NCBI GenBank assembly: GCA_963575745.1 | Contig: CAUYUJ010014200.1 | Span: 1 to 22,500 of the forward strand | Length of the DNA: 22,500 nt | Source of the DNA: Prorocentrum cordatum | Lineage: Eukaryota; Sar; Dinophyceae; Prorocentrales; Prorocentraceae | Reading direction: 5' to 3' | Shown: in pieces, positions 7,858-16,465 of the stretch | Layout of the letters: each line of letters opens with the position of its first letter | Numbering within the stretch: the first letter of the stretch is position 1 | Notes under the pieces: generated by a model | Told to the model about the DNA's origin: nothing | Database searches by the model: none | What the model saw: the letters and a program-made list of their open reading frames with translations, nothing else | Made by a program: the position numbers and the translations under genes

Positions 7858-9135
7858 ACTCGAGGCTCGAGGATCTCGAGCGCCGAGGCTCGAGGCTCGA
7901 GCTTCGAGATTCGAGCCTCGAGCTTTGAGGATCGAGGGTCGAGGTTCGAGGATTAAGGTTCCAGGCTCGGGGACTCGAGCGCCGAGGCTCGAGGCTCGAG
8001 CTTCGAGCTTCCAGCTTCGAGCTTCGAGGATCGAGGTTAAAGGCCCGGAGATCGAGGATCGAGGTTCGGGGCTCGGGGATCGAGCTTCGAGCTTCGAGCT
8101 TCGAGGATCGAGGGTCAAGATTCGAGGCTCGAGGCTCGAGGCTCGAGCTTCGAGGATCGAGGGTCGAGGGTCGAGGATCGAGGTTCGAGGTTCGAGGGTC
8201 GAGGATTTAGGTTCGACGTTCGAGGTTCGAGGGTCGAGAGTCGAGGCTCGAGGTTCGAGGGCCGAGGATCGAGGTTCGAGGATCGCGGTTCGAGATTGGA
8301 GGGTCGAGCTTGGAGGTTCGAGGATCGAGGTTCAAGGGTCGAGGATCGAGGATCGAGCTTTGAGGCTCGAGAAGCGAGGTTTGAGGGTCGAGGCTTGAAG
8401 GTTGAGGATCGAGGGTCGAGGTTCGAGGATCGAGGGTCGAGGGTGGTGGTTCGAAGGTCGAGAATCGAGGTTCGAGGTTCGAGGTTCGAGGGTCGAGGTT
8501 CGAGGTTCGAAGTTCGAGGGTCGAGTTTTGAGGTTCGACGTTCGAGGGTCGAAGTTCGAGGTTCGAGGTTCGAGGGTCGAGCTTTGAGGTTCGAGGTTCC
8601 AGTTTAGAGCTTCGAGGTTCGAAGTTCGAGATTCGAGGTTCGAGGGTCGAGGTTCGAGAGCCGAGGTTCGAGGTTCGAAGTTCGAGGTTTGAGCTTCGAG
8701 CTTCGAGGATCGAGGATCGAGGGTCGAAGTTCGAGGGTCGAGCTTTGAAGTTCGACGTTCGAGGATCGAGCTTTGAGGTTCGAGTTTCGAGGTTCGAGGG
8801 TCGAGGATCGAGGGTCGAGGATCGAGGGTCGAGGTTCAAGGTTCGAGGTTCGAGGTTCGAAGTTCGAGGCTCTAGCTTCGAGGTTCGAGCTTCGAGGGTC
8901 GAGGCTCGAGGGCCGAGGATCGAGGGATGAGGGTCGAGGATCGAGGGTCGAGGTTCGAGGATCGAGCTTCCAGGTGCGTGGATCGAGGTTCGAGGTTCGA
9001 GGTTCGACGGTCGACCTGGAGGATCAAGGATCGAGGTTCGAAATCCGAGGATCGAGCTTTGAGGATCGAGGTCGAGGATGGAGCCCCGAGGTTCGAGGGT
9101 GCGGGTCGTGAAGGACAAGAGGCTCGAGATTCAAG
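7858..9135. repeat. TCGAGGN heptanucleotide satellite, about 1.28 kb
   Basis: The self-complementary tetramer TCGA recurs mostly every seven bases, with variable third-to-seventh positions (TCGAGGT, TCGAGGG, TCGAGGA, TCGAGCT). There are roughly 180 units. Both edges are diffuse: the left edge mixes in GCCGAGGC units and the right edge decays after 9078. Because seven is not a multiple of three, reading frames give a seven-residue peptide period (SRFEVRG on plus, TSNLEPR on minus) without stops over long distances. These frames are not genes. Confidence 0.95.
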
Positions 9136-10085
9136 GATGGGGACCTGGGGCTGTTTCTGCGCGGGTTTTTGGGCTCGTGGAGGGCTCCTCGGCCCGGACC
9201 CCGTCGCGTCGTGAGGCACACACGCGATGGCCTCCGTCGAGCGGCCAGGCGCCCGGAGGCGGCCAGGAGACGGCTCTCGGGGCGAGAGACCCGTCCAGGA
9301 GGTGGGGTGGGGACCTGCCGGCGTGCACGCCGTGAAAAAGTGGCGATGTAAGGGGTCTGGGGAGAGGGAGAAGGCGGCGGAGGAGGAGGAGGAGGGGGAG
9401 GAGGAGGAGGAGGAGGAGGAGGAGGAGGAGGAGGAGGAGGAGGAGAATGAGGAGATGGAGGAAGATCGATGGTCGAGGATCGCGGAGACCTGGCCCCCCC
9501 GAGGGCCGCGCCGGCCCTGAGACCGTGAAGTGTCGATGCAGGAGAACAGAACGGTCGGGATTGGCCCCGGGAGTTGTCCGGGGACCTTTCTTGACCGTAA
9601 TACAGTCGGAGGAGGAGGAGGCAAGGAGGTGAGGCGACAGCGGGCGGTTCTGTTGCTCCGGCTCGGACCTCGAGGGCCTCCTGGCACGGATACGTCTGGC
9701 CCAAGCAAGGAGTACACAGGTGTGTTCGGGATCTTCCGGCGTGATTTTGTCGATGCTCTTGCTCGCAGCGAAGGGTGTCAGTGGGGGGGCGCGGGGGGGG
9801 TGGTGCAGCTAGGGGAGCGGGGGACGGGAAAAGAGAGAGAGAGAGGGAGCAGGGAGAAAGCCTGGAAGGGGGAGGGGAAGCTGGAGGGCCTTGCACATAT
9901 AAGCACCACCGCCATCATGAGCAAGAGCGCTCTCGGCGCTGGGCATGAGCGCTCTCGGAGCCATCATGAGCAAGAGTTCCGAGCGGGTGGCGGCGCAATG
10001 AGTCTGACCTCCGCGGGTCCCCCACCGCTGCCGCGGTCGGCTTCGGCTCGAGGGAGCTCCACTTCGCCGAAGGTCCCAGTTCGAA
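9136..10085. other. Intron sequence, no gene recognised; GGA array and short repeats
   Basis: This stretch holds a (GGA)n array at about 9374-9448 and a short echo of the TCGAGG satellite at 9465-9486. There is a (GA)n run near 9832-9845. CATCATGAGCAAGAG occurs twice (about 9914 and 9961), flanking two GAGCGCTCTCGG copies. Open frames here are composition artefacts. Confidence 0.6.
9374..9448 (+). repeat. (GGA)n microsatellite
   Basis: Almost uninterrupted GGA triplets, with one GGGGGA and a final AATGAGGAGATGG decay. The run is open as poly-Glu on plus and poly-Pro/Ser/Leu on minus. Confidence 0.9.
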
Positions 10086-10275
10086 GATGAGATAGCGCCA
10101 CATCCATAAACTTTTGGCGCTCCGCGCGGGTTTCTTGGATCCGCGCTGGCCACCCACCTGGCGGCGCCTCCAGCGCTGCCCTTGGCGCGCTCCGCGCGCC
10201 AGGGAGGGGGGTCCAGCGCAGATTTCAGAAGTCCGCGCGGAGCGCCAAACCGTTCATATTCATGGCGATCTGTGT
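10086..10275. mobile_element. GC-rich foldback element F, copy 1
   Basis: The core at 10112-10249 begins TTTTGGCGCTCCGCGCGG and ends in its inverse CCGCGCGGAGCGCCAAA. About 31 of 36 arm bases pair, counting on into GATCCGCGCTGG/CCAGCGCAGAT. Inside lie the palindromic segments GGCGGCGCC and CTTGGCGCGCTCCGCGCGCCAGG. Weaker pairing continues outwards to about 10086 and 10275. Three relatives occur downstream. Confidence 0.75.
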
Positions 10276-10800
10276 CCTTCTGCCAGAGGCAACGCCGGCA
10301 TGATTGGAAGGGCGAGGTTGGCACACCCCTCAGCACGCCTGGTGGCCCAATGGGCTCCCTGAAGGGTCCACCGCGGGGCCAATGTGGCTGGAGTGCCAGA
10401 GGCTCTGGGCCTTCACGCGTCCGGTCGCCCCCACCGTCCCCCAAAAGAGAGCCTGGACCTCCGCCTCCACAGGGCCGTCGAGGCCGGGTGCTGGTGGCCT
10501 CCGCGTGCCAGGATCATGCGCGCAAGACCCAGACCCCCTCGAGTCACGAAAAACGCACGGCGGGAGGCTGTTCGCTAGCTGCAGCCTCTGGGGGCCCTTA
10601 CTGGGCCTGGGGACCGTGAAGCAGCGAGTCAGGATGAACGACCGGTCCTGGGGAATGGTTCTACACCTCCGGGGGTCGACGTCATGAACAAATCGTGACG
10701 TCGGGGGTCTGGGGACGCTGCGGCACGCTGCCCCAGGCTGCCCAGGCGGGGTGGGGTCGGTGGATCACGCCAGATCGGCGATACGGCTCGAGAAGGAGCT
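10276..10800. other. Intron sequence without a recognised feature
   Basis: I see no exon with a supported acceptor, donor and conserved-looking translation here. GACGTCA and TGACGTC (10678-10699) form a small inverted pair. The open frames that cross this stretch have the composition of GC-rich non-coding DNA. Confidence 0.5.
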
Positions 10801-10858
10801 GGATTTCCTCCACGCCGACGTCGCCGATGCACCGGCGATGCATCGGCGATGCGGCGCG
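10801..10858. repeat. Repeat H, copy 1 (CTCCACGCCGACGTCGCC plus GATGCATCGGC units)
   Basis: TTTCCTCCACGCCGACGTCGCC is shared with 14121-14143, and both are followed by 11-12-base units of the type GGCGATGCATC. This copy has about three units. It lies 84 bases before the next KH-gene exon. Confidence 0.65.
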
Positions 10859-10941
10859 ATCCCCCGACCTCCTCTGCCCGGGCCCCGCTTCAGCGGTCTC
10901 CAGTTGTAGGGTCCGCGGTGCCAGACGTCTGCACGCGTGAG

Positions 10942-11022
10942 GTGCTCAGCGCCGTGGAGACAAAGATGGCGGGGTACTTCGCAAACGTACGAGAGGACGC
11001 CATCAACCGCGACAAATACAAG
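10942..11022 (+). CDS. KH-domain-type protein, internal exon 2 of 4 visible
   Basis: The AG at 10940-10941 is followed in phase 0 by VLSAVETKMAGYF and ANVREDAINRDKYK, 27 codons. It continues the ELK that ends the previous exon. The placement rests on motif order (SAVExK..GYF after RGRRGxELK) and on phase. The 3' boundary is the weakest of the four: AAG|GAG at 11022-11024 gives a GA donor and the right phase for the next exon. An earlier end at VRED|GCC (10999/11000) or a later one at CTT|GCG (11034/11035) would also keep the frame. The frame remains open to 11154, but the later residues look non-coding. Confidence 0.5.
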
Positions 11023-11034
11023 GAGCGCCACCTT

Positions 11035-12100
11035 GCGCTGAATGCTTCCCACTGCTGGCGCTGCATTCGATACCTCGTCGTCGAGCCTTCGCCCCAGAGC
11101 CTCTTCATGCCCACGTTTTTCGAGGGCTCCCCTCTGCATCACCCAAATCAGTAGTGGTCCCCCCGTCTCCCAAGAAGCGTATCCCCAAGAGGGTGACACG
11201 GGCAGGGTCACGCCTGCATTTGGAATTGGGGGCTTCACGTGGATGCCCGCCTCTCTTCCTGCAGGGGCTGCATATTCAAGAATCCCCGTTGGAAGCGCAG
11301 CTCCAGACCCACTCCAGCTGTCGTTGCTGGACGCCCTGTTCGAATCACCGTTGCCGTGGGTTGGTCTGGTCATACGGCCTGAGGCTTCTGAAAGAGCATG
11401 GCGTCCCTTCCATATATTCGCATCGAGGAGCATGGTGCGCACAGGTTGACCAAGAGCAGTCTCCCGTCATCATAATGATACTCCTAGCTTTTTCCGCCCC
11501 GCCCCCCGCTGCGAAGGCCGCTGGCCAGGGAGGGGGTCTGGAATCGTTCACATGACGAACTCCGTTGCCACCAGGTTCCAGGTCCCACGAGGAGGAGGAT
11601 GAGGAGGAGTAGGGGGAGGAGGAGAGAGAGAGCATGAGGAGAGGAGGATGGGGGGCAGGAGGAGGAAGGACGACACAGTGATTTGTTTGTTTTTGAAATG
11701 CATTCGGGGAGCTCTGCGAGGTGTCCCGGAGGATGCTTGTTCTGGCGATCTGCCGTTGACCCCCGCTTCCCAGACGTTGCGTACTGGGTGGGGGGGCGAG
11801 AAATGGAGGGGGGGTGAAGAGAGGTGCCCCTTTTGCCTTTTGTACACCTCAGAGGCGGGCATAGGGGCCCCCCTGGTGCCACAAAGGAGCTCGAAAGGTG
11901 CACGCGTCCCTGCCGCCCTGGCGCATCGCCCCCCCCCCCCGCAGCTGGCAGCGCCCAGGCTTCACCCGTGGAGTCTCGATGGTTTTGCGCTCCCTCGCGG
12001 CGCCCTCCCCGTGGTGGCGGCCGCACGCCGTCCACTGCAGAGGCGGGGGCGAGGCCGCCGGTGAGCACTGCACAGAGCCGCACGCTGCCGAGGCCGCAGG
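11035..12100. other. Intron sequence with a GGA-rich stretch, no gene recognised
   Basis: About 11589-11675 is an impure GGA/GA-rich stretch. A C-run lies at 11931-11940. I found no phase-compatible exon with conserved motifs. The long minus-strand frame crossing 11484-12575 reads mostly the purine/pyrimidine tract as Arg/Glu-rich peptide. Confidence 0.5.
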
Positions 12101-12104
12101 AGGT

Positions 12105-12305
12105 GGAGGAGGCGGAGGAGCAGCGCAGCACACTGTTGCTACTGCTACTCCGCCTCCTCCTCCTCCTCCTCCTCCGCCTCCCCCTCCCCCTTCTCCTCCT
12201 CCCCCTCCTCCTCTTCCTCCTCGTCCTCCTCCCTCCCTCCTCTTCCTCCTCCTCCCTCCTCCTCCCTCCTCCTCCTCCTCCTCCTCCTTCTCCTCCTCCT
12301 CTTCC
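12105..12305. repeat. CTC-rich array with a purine/pyrimidine switch that can fold
   Basis: A GGA-rich arm (12105-12124) is followed 16 bases later by its inverse (12141-12160), with 18 of 20 bases pairing. From there to 12305 the plus strand is almost pure CTC/CCT triplets. The pyrimidine tract is interrupted, so it is older or less uniform than the one at 16150. Confidence 0.8.
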
Positions 12306-12552
12306 ATTTTCTTTTAGAGGCACCACCACAGTAAGCTCCTGTGGGCATGCCCCAAACGACCATGCCCAGAATGACCATACCATGAAGCAGCCCTGCCAGA
12401 TTCGTTCCCGCATGCGCAGGAGCACGAGCACGTGGGATGCCAGCTTGCGCTTCTCACGCACGCCCCAGCGACCCCACACGCCCGCCTGACGTTCAGCAGG
12501 CCTAGTTTGGGCCGCCCAGATTTTCAAACTAACCCAAGTGGAACCCAAAGCT

Positions 12553-12757
12553 ACGGCTCCGATGCCAAAGTTCACCCAACGCGCAACAACGCGGATCGGG
12601 TCGGATTGAATCGAATGCCCACAAGAAGATGAGGAGGATACGGTTCCAGCTTCCTCGGATGAGGATGAGCATGATTTGAATGTCCTCGGAGCGAACCACG
12701 AACGGTTCCAATGCCAAAGGGTGTGTCGGATTTGCGGATCGGATCGGAGCGAACGTC
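12553..12757. repeat. Two diverged copies of a CGGATCGG-type repeat
   Basis: ACGGCTCCGATGCCAAAG with GCGGATCGGGTCGGATTGAA (12552-12611) is echoed by ACGGTTCCAATGCCAAAG with GCGGATCGGATCGGAGCGAA (12702-12756). No terminal repeats and no coding content are seen. Confidence 0.45.
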
Positions 12758-12953
12758 CACGGAGGAAGAAGTGTCAAGCTGTCAAGTTCTTGTTGTGATG
12801 GGCTTGCGCCAACTTCTATGTGATCCCGACGGTCGAGGAGGGCCCCTGACGGGGCCAAGCAGCGCTCAGGGATGCAAAACCCGACAGCATTTCCCAAGAC
12901 AGAGGCCAGAAGCACTCTGAACACAAATAAGATTGCATAGTTCGACTGATCGT

Positions 12954-13120
12954 GCAGTGGAGACCCATGCCAAGAAACACCCGGCTTGCCTCCAGGGTGC
13001 CTTGGGTTCCTTGGGTTTCGGGGGCTTTGCTGTGGAAGGCGAGTGGCGTTCCCGCACCCAAGAAATCCATGGACGTCCTGGGGTCTCAGGGTTGGGCTTC
13101 TTGTGGAAACTCTCTTGTGG
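12954..13120 (-). repeat. Dispersed repeat D, minus copy
   Basis: Its reverse complement aligns over its whole length to 7341-7503. Both copies lie in putative introns of the same gene and in opposite orientation, so a transcript spanning both could pair over roughly 160 bases. Confidence 0.65.
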
Positions 13121-13313
13121 TCGAGACCCCACTGGAACTCCTTCCTTTTTTTCCGCCTGCCCCGAGGGCCCCAGTCTGCCGCCCAGGGCTGGACCTGAAC
13201 TCTGTTTGGCTGGCCTTCGGCTGTGTTTTGTTTTTCTCGCTTCGGCGGGGAGGCACCGGCAAACAGGACCAGCAAACCGAACAACGAAACGAACACAGAA
13301 CGACAAGCAATTT

Positions 13314-13765
13314 GAGGTCCAGCCCTGCCGCCGCCCGCTGCGTTTCCCTTCCTCTCGCCCCCTGCCGCCGGCCAGCACGGCCTGTCCGGTCTTGCGTGGC
13401 CAACGTTCAGGTCCAGCCCTGCTGCCGCCCGCGCGTTCGTGGTCGTCCGGCTGCGTTGCCCTTCCTCTCGCCCCCCCTCTTTCAAGCAGTGGCGCAGCGT
13501 CCCGGCTCGCCTATAGCCCCACCAAATAATGTTCTAAGAACTTCTTGTGGTTCCCACGAAATGTTCTTAGAACATTTCTGGTTGGGACTGTCTTGTTTTA
13601 GCATATCGGGCGCATGTTCTAAGAACACTGTTTTTGTTTTAAGAACTGTTCTTGAATTCTAAGAACATTTCGTGGTGTGACTATAGGCATGCCAGGACGG
13701 TCGGTCCCTGCTCAACTCTTTCCGCCGGCCAGCACGGCCCGGTCGGGGCCTTGCGTGGCGGCGCC
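13314..13765. repeat. Duplicated CCGGCCAGCACGGCC-type segments around a MITE
   Basis: GGTCCAGCCCTGC plus GCCGCCCG occurs at about 13316 and 13410. CCGCCGGCCAGCACGGCC followed by CTTGCGTGGC occurs at about 13366-13402 and again at 13722-13760. The MITE at 13509-13688 lies between these copies. Confidence 0.5.
13509..13688. mobile_element. 180-bp MITE with GCCTATAG ends
   Basis: The left end GCCTATAGCCCCACCA and the right end TGGTGTGACTATAGGC are inverse with few mismatches. Pairing continues into AAATAATGTTCTAAGAA and its counterpart. The interior is built from ATGTTCT/AGAACAT units, including an uninterrupted palindrome at 13559-13577. Its AT content is above that of the flanks. No target duplication is clear. 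Confidence 0.7.
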
Positions 13766-14085
13766 CCAGGGCCCTCGGCCTGAAGAGCCCAGAACATGGC
13801 CAGGGTCAGCACTTTTGGGCGGGCATGTCCCTCTACAGGAAGAGTGTATTCAAAAATATGTCAGCAACACTTGTCTGGGGACGATGTTACAAATCTTTGT
13901 TTGATAATTGTGTTTGAATATTTGTTTAATACCCCCCCCCCGAAATCAGCCTGTAGAGGGGATATGCCCGACCTAAGGTAAGCAGCAACGCTCCAGGGCA
14001 GCTCGACGGGCCCCTCCTGGAGCCTGCCTTCCTGGGCTCCGTCCGAGCAAAGGGGTCCGAGCAGACGGGTGTCGGAGTGTCGCGC

Positions 14086-14196
14086 CGTGCATCGCCGATG
14101 CATCGCCGGTGCGGAGCCCGACTTCCTCCACGCCGACGTCGCCGGTGCATCGCCAGTGCATCGCTGGTGCATCGCCGGGGCACCACCGATGCGGCG
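14086..14196. repeat. Repeat H, copy 2 (GGTGCATCGCC units)
   Basis: Several 11-12-base GGTGCATCGCC-type units flank a CTTCCTCCACGCCGACGTCGCC segment shared with 10802-10826. The units are more numerous here than in copy 1. Confidence 0.65.
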
Positions 14197-14211
14197 CAAG
14201 CCTCCGACCCC

Positions 14212-14442
14212 ATCCACTCCGACCCCATCCAGGAGGCCTCGATATCAGGAGGGGAGAAAACACAGAGACACAGGTCATCGTCGATTCCCCGGGAAAGATG
14301 GGAAAAGATGGGAAGTGGGGGGGGATACGAACACCCAGCAAAAAATATGGGAAACTATTTGGGATCCGGCTATTCGTGTCTGTTTATTTGCGCGTCCCAG
14401 GGCCCCCTCAATCCACTCCGACCCCATCCAGGAGGCCGCGAT
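14212..14442. mobile_element. Repeat G copy 2 between 32-base direct repeats
   Basis: ATCCACTCCGACCCCATCCA with GGAGGCC-CGAT occurs at 14212-14243 and at 14411-14442, with one mismatch in 32. Between them lies a copy of the repeat seen at 6526-6690 (shared GATTCCCC, GGGAAGTGGGGGG, CAGGGCCCC). This looks like an insertion with a long duplicated flank or a small segmental duplication. It ends 25 bases before an exon acceptor. Confidence 0.6.
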
Positions 14443-14467
14443 TTTTGCTGCCGCCCCTGCCCTCCAG

Positions 14468-14589
14468 GACGAGACCGGCACGTGGGGCACGGACACGATG
14501 GTGTTCCGCGAGGGCAACGGGCGCGAGGAGGGCGAGATATCGTACGCGCTGGGGAAGCAGGGGGGCACGCGGAAGAAGCTCGAGCGCTC
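14468..14589 (+). CDS. KH-domain-type protein, internal exon 3 of 4 visible (GXXG loop)
   Basis: A pyrimidine-rich acceptor ending CCTCCAG (AG at 14466-14467) opens in phase 0. The exon encodes DETGTWGTDTMVF, an acidic linker, then EISYALGKQGGTRKKLERS. LGKQG is a GXXG loop in the setting typical of KH domains (hydrophobic strand, GXXG, basic helix). The exon ends two bases into a codon, before GC at 14590-14591. The completing base comes from the next exon, giving LERS-SGSIIQYVG. KH domains bind single-stranded RNA or DNA through the groove beside the GXXG loop. Although the open frame continues past 14589, the later residues are Arg/Gly-rich and unlike a KH fold. Confidence 0.65.
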
Positions 14590-14775
14590 GCCGCGGGCTC
14601 AGCGGGCAGGAGGGCCGGGCTGAAGGTCCGGGCAGGGCCAGCTGAGGGCATGAGACATCGGCGGCTCGCCCCGGGCCTCTCTCTCTCTCTCGCTCTATAT
14701 ATATATGTATATTATGTATATATATATATATATATATCTTTCTCCCTTGCAAAAAGAAGTATAATATACGAATAA
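14590..14775. other. Intron start with (CT)n and (TA)n microsatellites
   Basis: (CT)n at about 14679-14695 passes directly into (TA)n to about 14737. The rest is unremarkable GC-rich sequence. Confidence 0.8.
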
Positions 14776-14959
14776 TCGACTACGCGCAAGAGTGACCCTT
14801 CGCTGGAGTGACCTTGTGGTGCGGGCTCATCTGGGTCCCCCGATCGCTCCGCGCGACGCGATAGCGGCTGTTGGCGCGCCTGGATTTGGCCGCGTTGCGC
14901 CCCCGTAGTCCGCGCACCAAAGGTCACTCTTACCCAGGGGCGCTCTTGCGTGTAGTCGA
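14776..14959. mobile_element. MITE-like repeat E, copy 2
   Basis: The left end TCGACTACGCGCAAGAG and the right end, whose inverse reads TCGACTACACGCAAGAG, differ by one base. AGAGTGACC (14789-14797) and GGTCACTCT (14922-14930) form a second, inner inverted pair. The element aligns with 6336-6530 along its length. Confidence 0.7.
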
Positions 14960-15334
14960 AATCGTAGAAACAATAAGAATCAGAATCGTAGACGCGGAAC
15001 GGAGGAGAAGAGCACAATGTGCACACGGTCCGGAGCTGACGGCTCAGCGTGCCGCTCCGCCGGTTCTGGCCCTTTCGCGCTTCGGCGCCACAATGCGATC
15101 CACTTCTCCCAGGAGGGCAGAGATCGGGCTGGGAGGGTGAAGCTGGGAGAAATGGGGATGTCAGTACCCGTAGGCGGTCGAAGGCATCGTGCCTTACATC
15201 CGAATGCTACTGCTCATATTCCTCATCCTCCCGACCCCTTTCTCCCAACACTGTCATTGTTCTCCTCATTCTCATGCCCGAGACTTCAGCGTCAAGGGCC
15301 TTTTCGAGCCTCCCGCCCTCGGAGCGAAGCGACA

Positions 15335-15620
15335 CGCTATCCGCTCGCAGGGCAAGGCGTGTCGCCCGGGCCGCCACCGCGACAGGTTAAGCAAGTGTTT
15401 TTGGAGGTCCGCGCGGGTTCTCTTTAATCAGTGCTCGACCCCCCTGGTGGCGCCTACTGCGCTGCCCCTGGCGCGCTCCGCGAGCCAGGGAGGGTGGCCC
15501 AGCGCCGATCCAAGAAATCCGCGCGGAGCTCAGAAAGTGCATGTTTACGGTCAGACGCTTTTGCTCAGCGTGTCGCGGCGGCGGCCGCGGCGACACGCTA
15601 TCCTTGCAAGCGGACTCGCT
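15335..15620. mobile_element. GC-rich foldback element F, copy 2, with long arms
   Basis: The core at 15400-15535 resembles copy 1. Here the inverted pairing extends far outwards: GGCGTGTCGCCCGGGCCGCC (left) against the inverse of GGCGGCGGCCGCGGCGACACGC (right), then GCTATCCGCTCGCAGG against the inverse of CCTTGCAAGCGG. Total arms exceed 100 bases. No coding content. Confidence 0.65.
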
Positions 15621-16147
15621 ATGTGGTAACGGGTCCTGAGGTTGTTTGCTGCTTTCGGGCTCTCGGGGCCCTCCACGGGCCCCGGGACTGTCAGACACCG
15701 GCTCAGGATGAAAGAAACTCGTCCCGGGGGAAAGCACCAGGCTCCAGGACCCGTTTCCCTGAGGACCCCTTTCCCCAAGGGCGCCCTCGAGGGCGCGAAG
15801 TCATTCGCGCTTCGCGCTTGGGCTCCGATTCCGCATCCTCCTCTTCTCCCCTGCGGGGCGTCGCGCGGGCGCAAAGTCATTCGCGCTCCGCGCTTCGATC
15901 CGCGCGCAGCGCGGAGTGGGGCGCCCCTGTTCCCCCCTATGCTTGCGGATGGCGTGCCGCTCTTTCAGGCCTCGAGCCTCGGCATGGAGGAGAAGGGGCC
16001 CCGGAGGCAAGTAGCCTTGGAGGGCCCCGCGCCGCCGCCCTCGGGCCCCCAGCCTGTGGGAGGCGGCCGGCTGAGGCCCCATCGGATGGGCGCCCCGCCC
16101 CGTTGCTCCCCTCTCCCCCCCCCCTGACTTGTCCCCTGCTAGAGGTA

Positions 16148-16273
16148 GTGAGCCTCCCCCTCCTCCTCCTCCTCCTCCTCCTCCTCCTCCTCCTCCTCCT
16201 CCTCCTCCTCCTCCTCCTCCTCCCTCCTCCTCCTCCTCCTCCTCCTCCTCCTCCTCCTCCTCCTCCTCCTCCA
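16148..16273 (-). repeat. (CTC)n microsatellite, about 125 bp
   Basis: Almost perfect CTC triplets on plus (GAG on minus), with a single CCCTCC interruption near 16220. It lies in the intron about 190 bases before the next exon acceptor. Confidence 0.95.
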
Positions 16274-16465
16274 CCGCCCCTTGCTCCTTCTCAGGAAGCG
16301 TTCCAGCGGCTCATGGGTCCCAAGCTAACGAGATGGCCGGCCGAGCTGCTCTCCCAGGCCGTCGGCTAACCAGGCTCGAAGGTTGGGTCGAGACGTTGCA
16401 TACGTCACGTCCTTCGCCGCCGTCTCCTCCGCCTGTAGCCCTGCCGGCCTCAGCCGCCTCCCCAG

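Noticed and set aside
7816-7956. Continuation of KH exon 1 into the open frame after 7815
   Set aside because: The frame runs into the satellite; the motif order continues at 10942 instead.
7925-9118. Long frames on both strands through the heptamer array (peptides such as RGSRFEV and LEPRTSN)
   Set aside because: They follow directly from a seven-base repeat with no stop in any phase; no start context, domain or codon bias.
8872-9896. Minus-strand frames with poly-Ser or poly-Pro runs
   Set aside because: They read the GGA array and the heptamer satellite; low complexity only.
11484-12575. 363-codon minus-strand frame
   Set aside because: Mostly Arg/Glu translation of the CTC/GGA tract, with no recognisable domain on either side.
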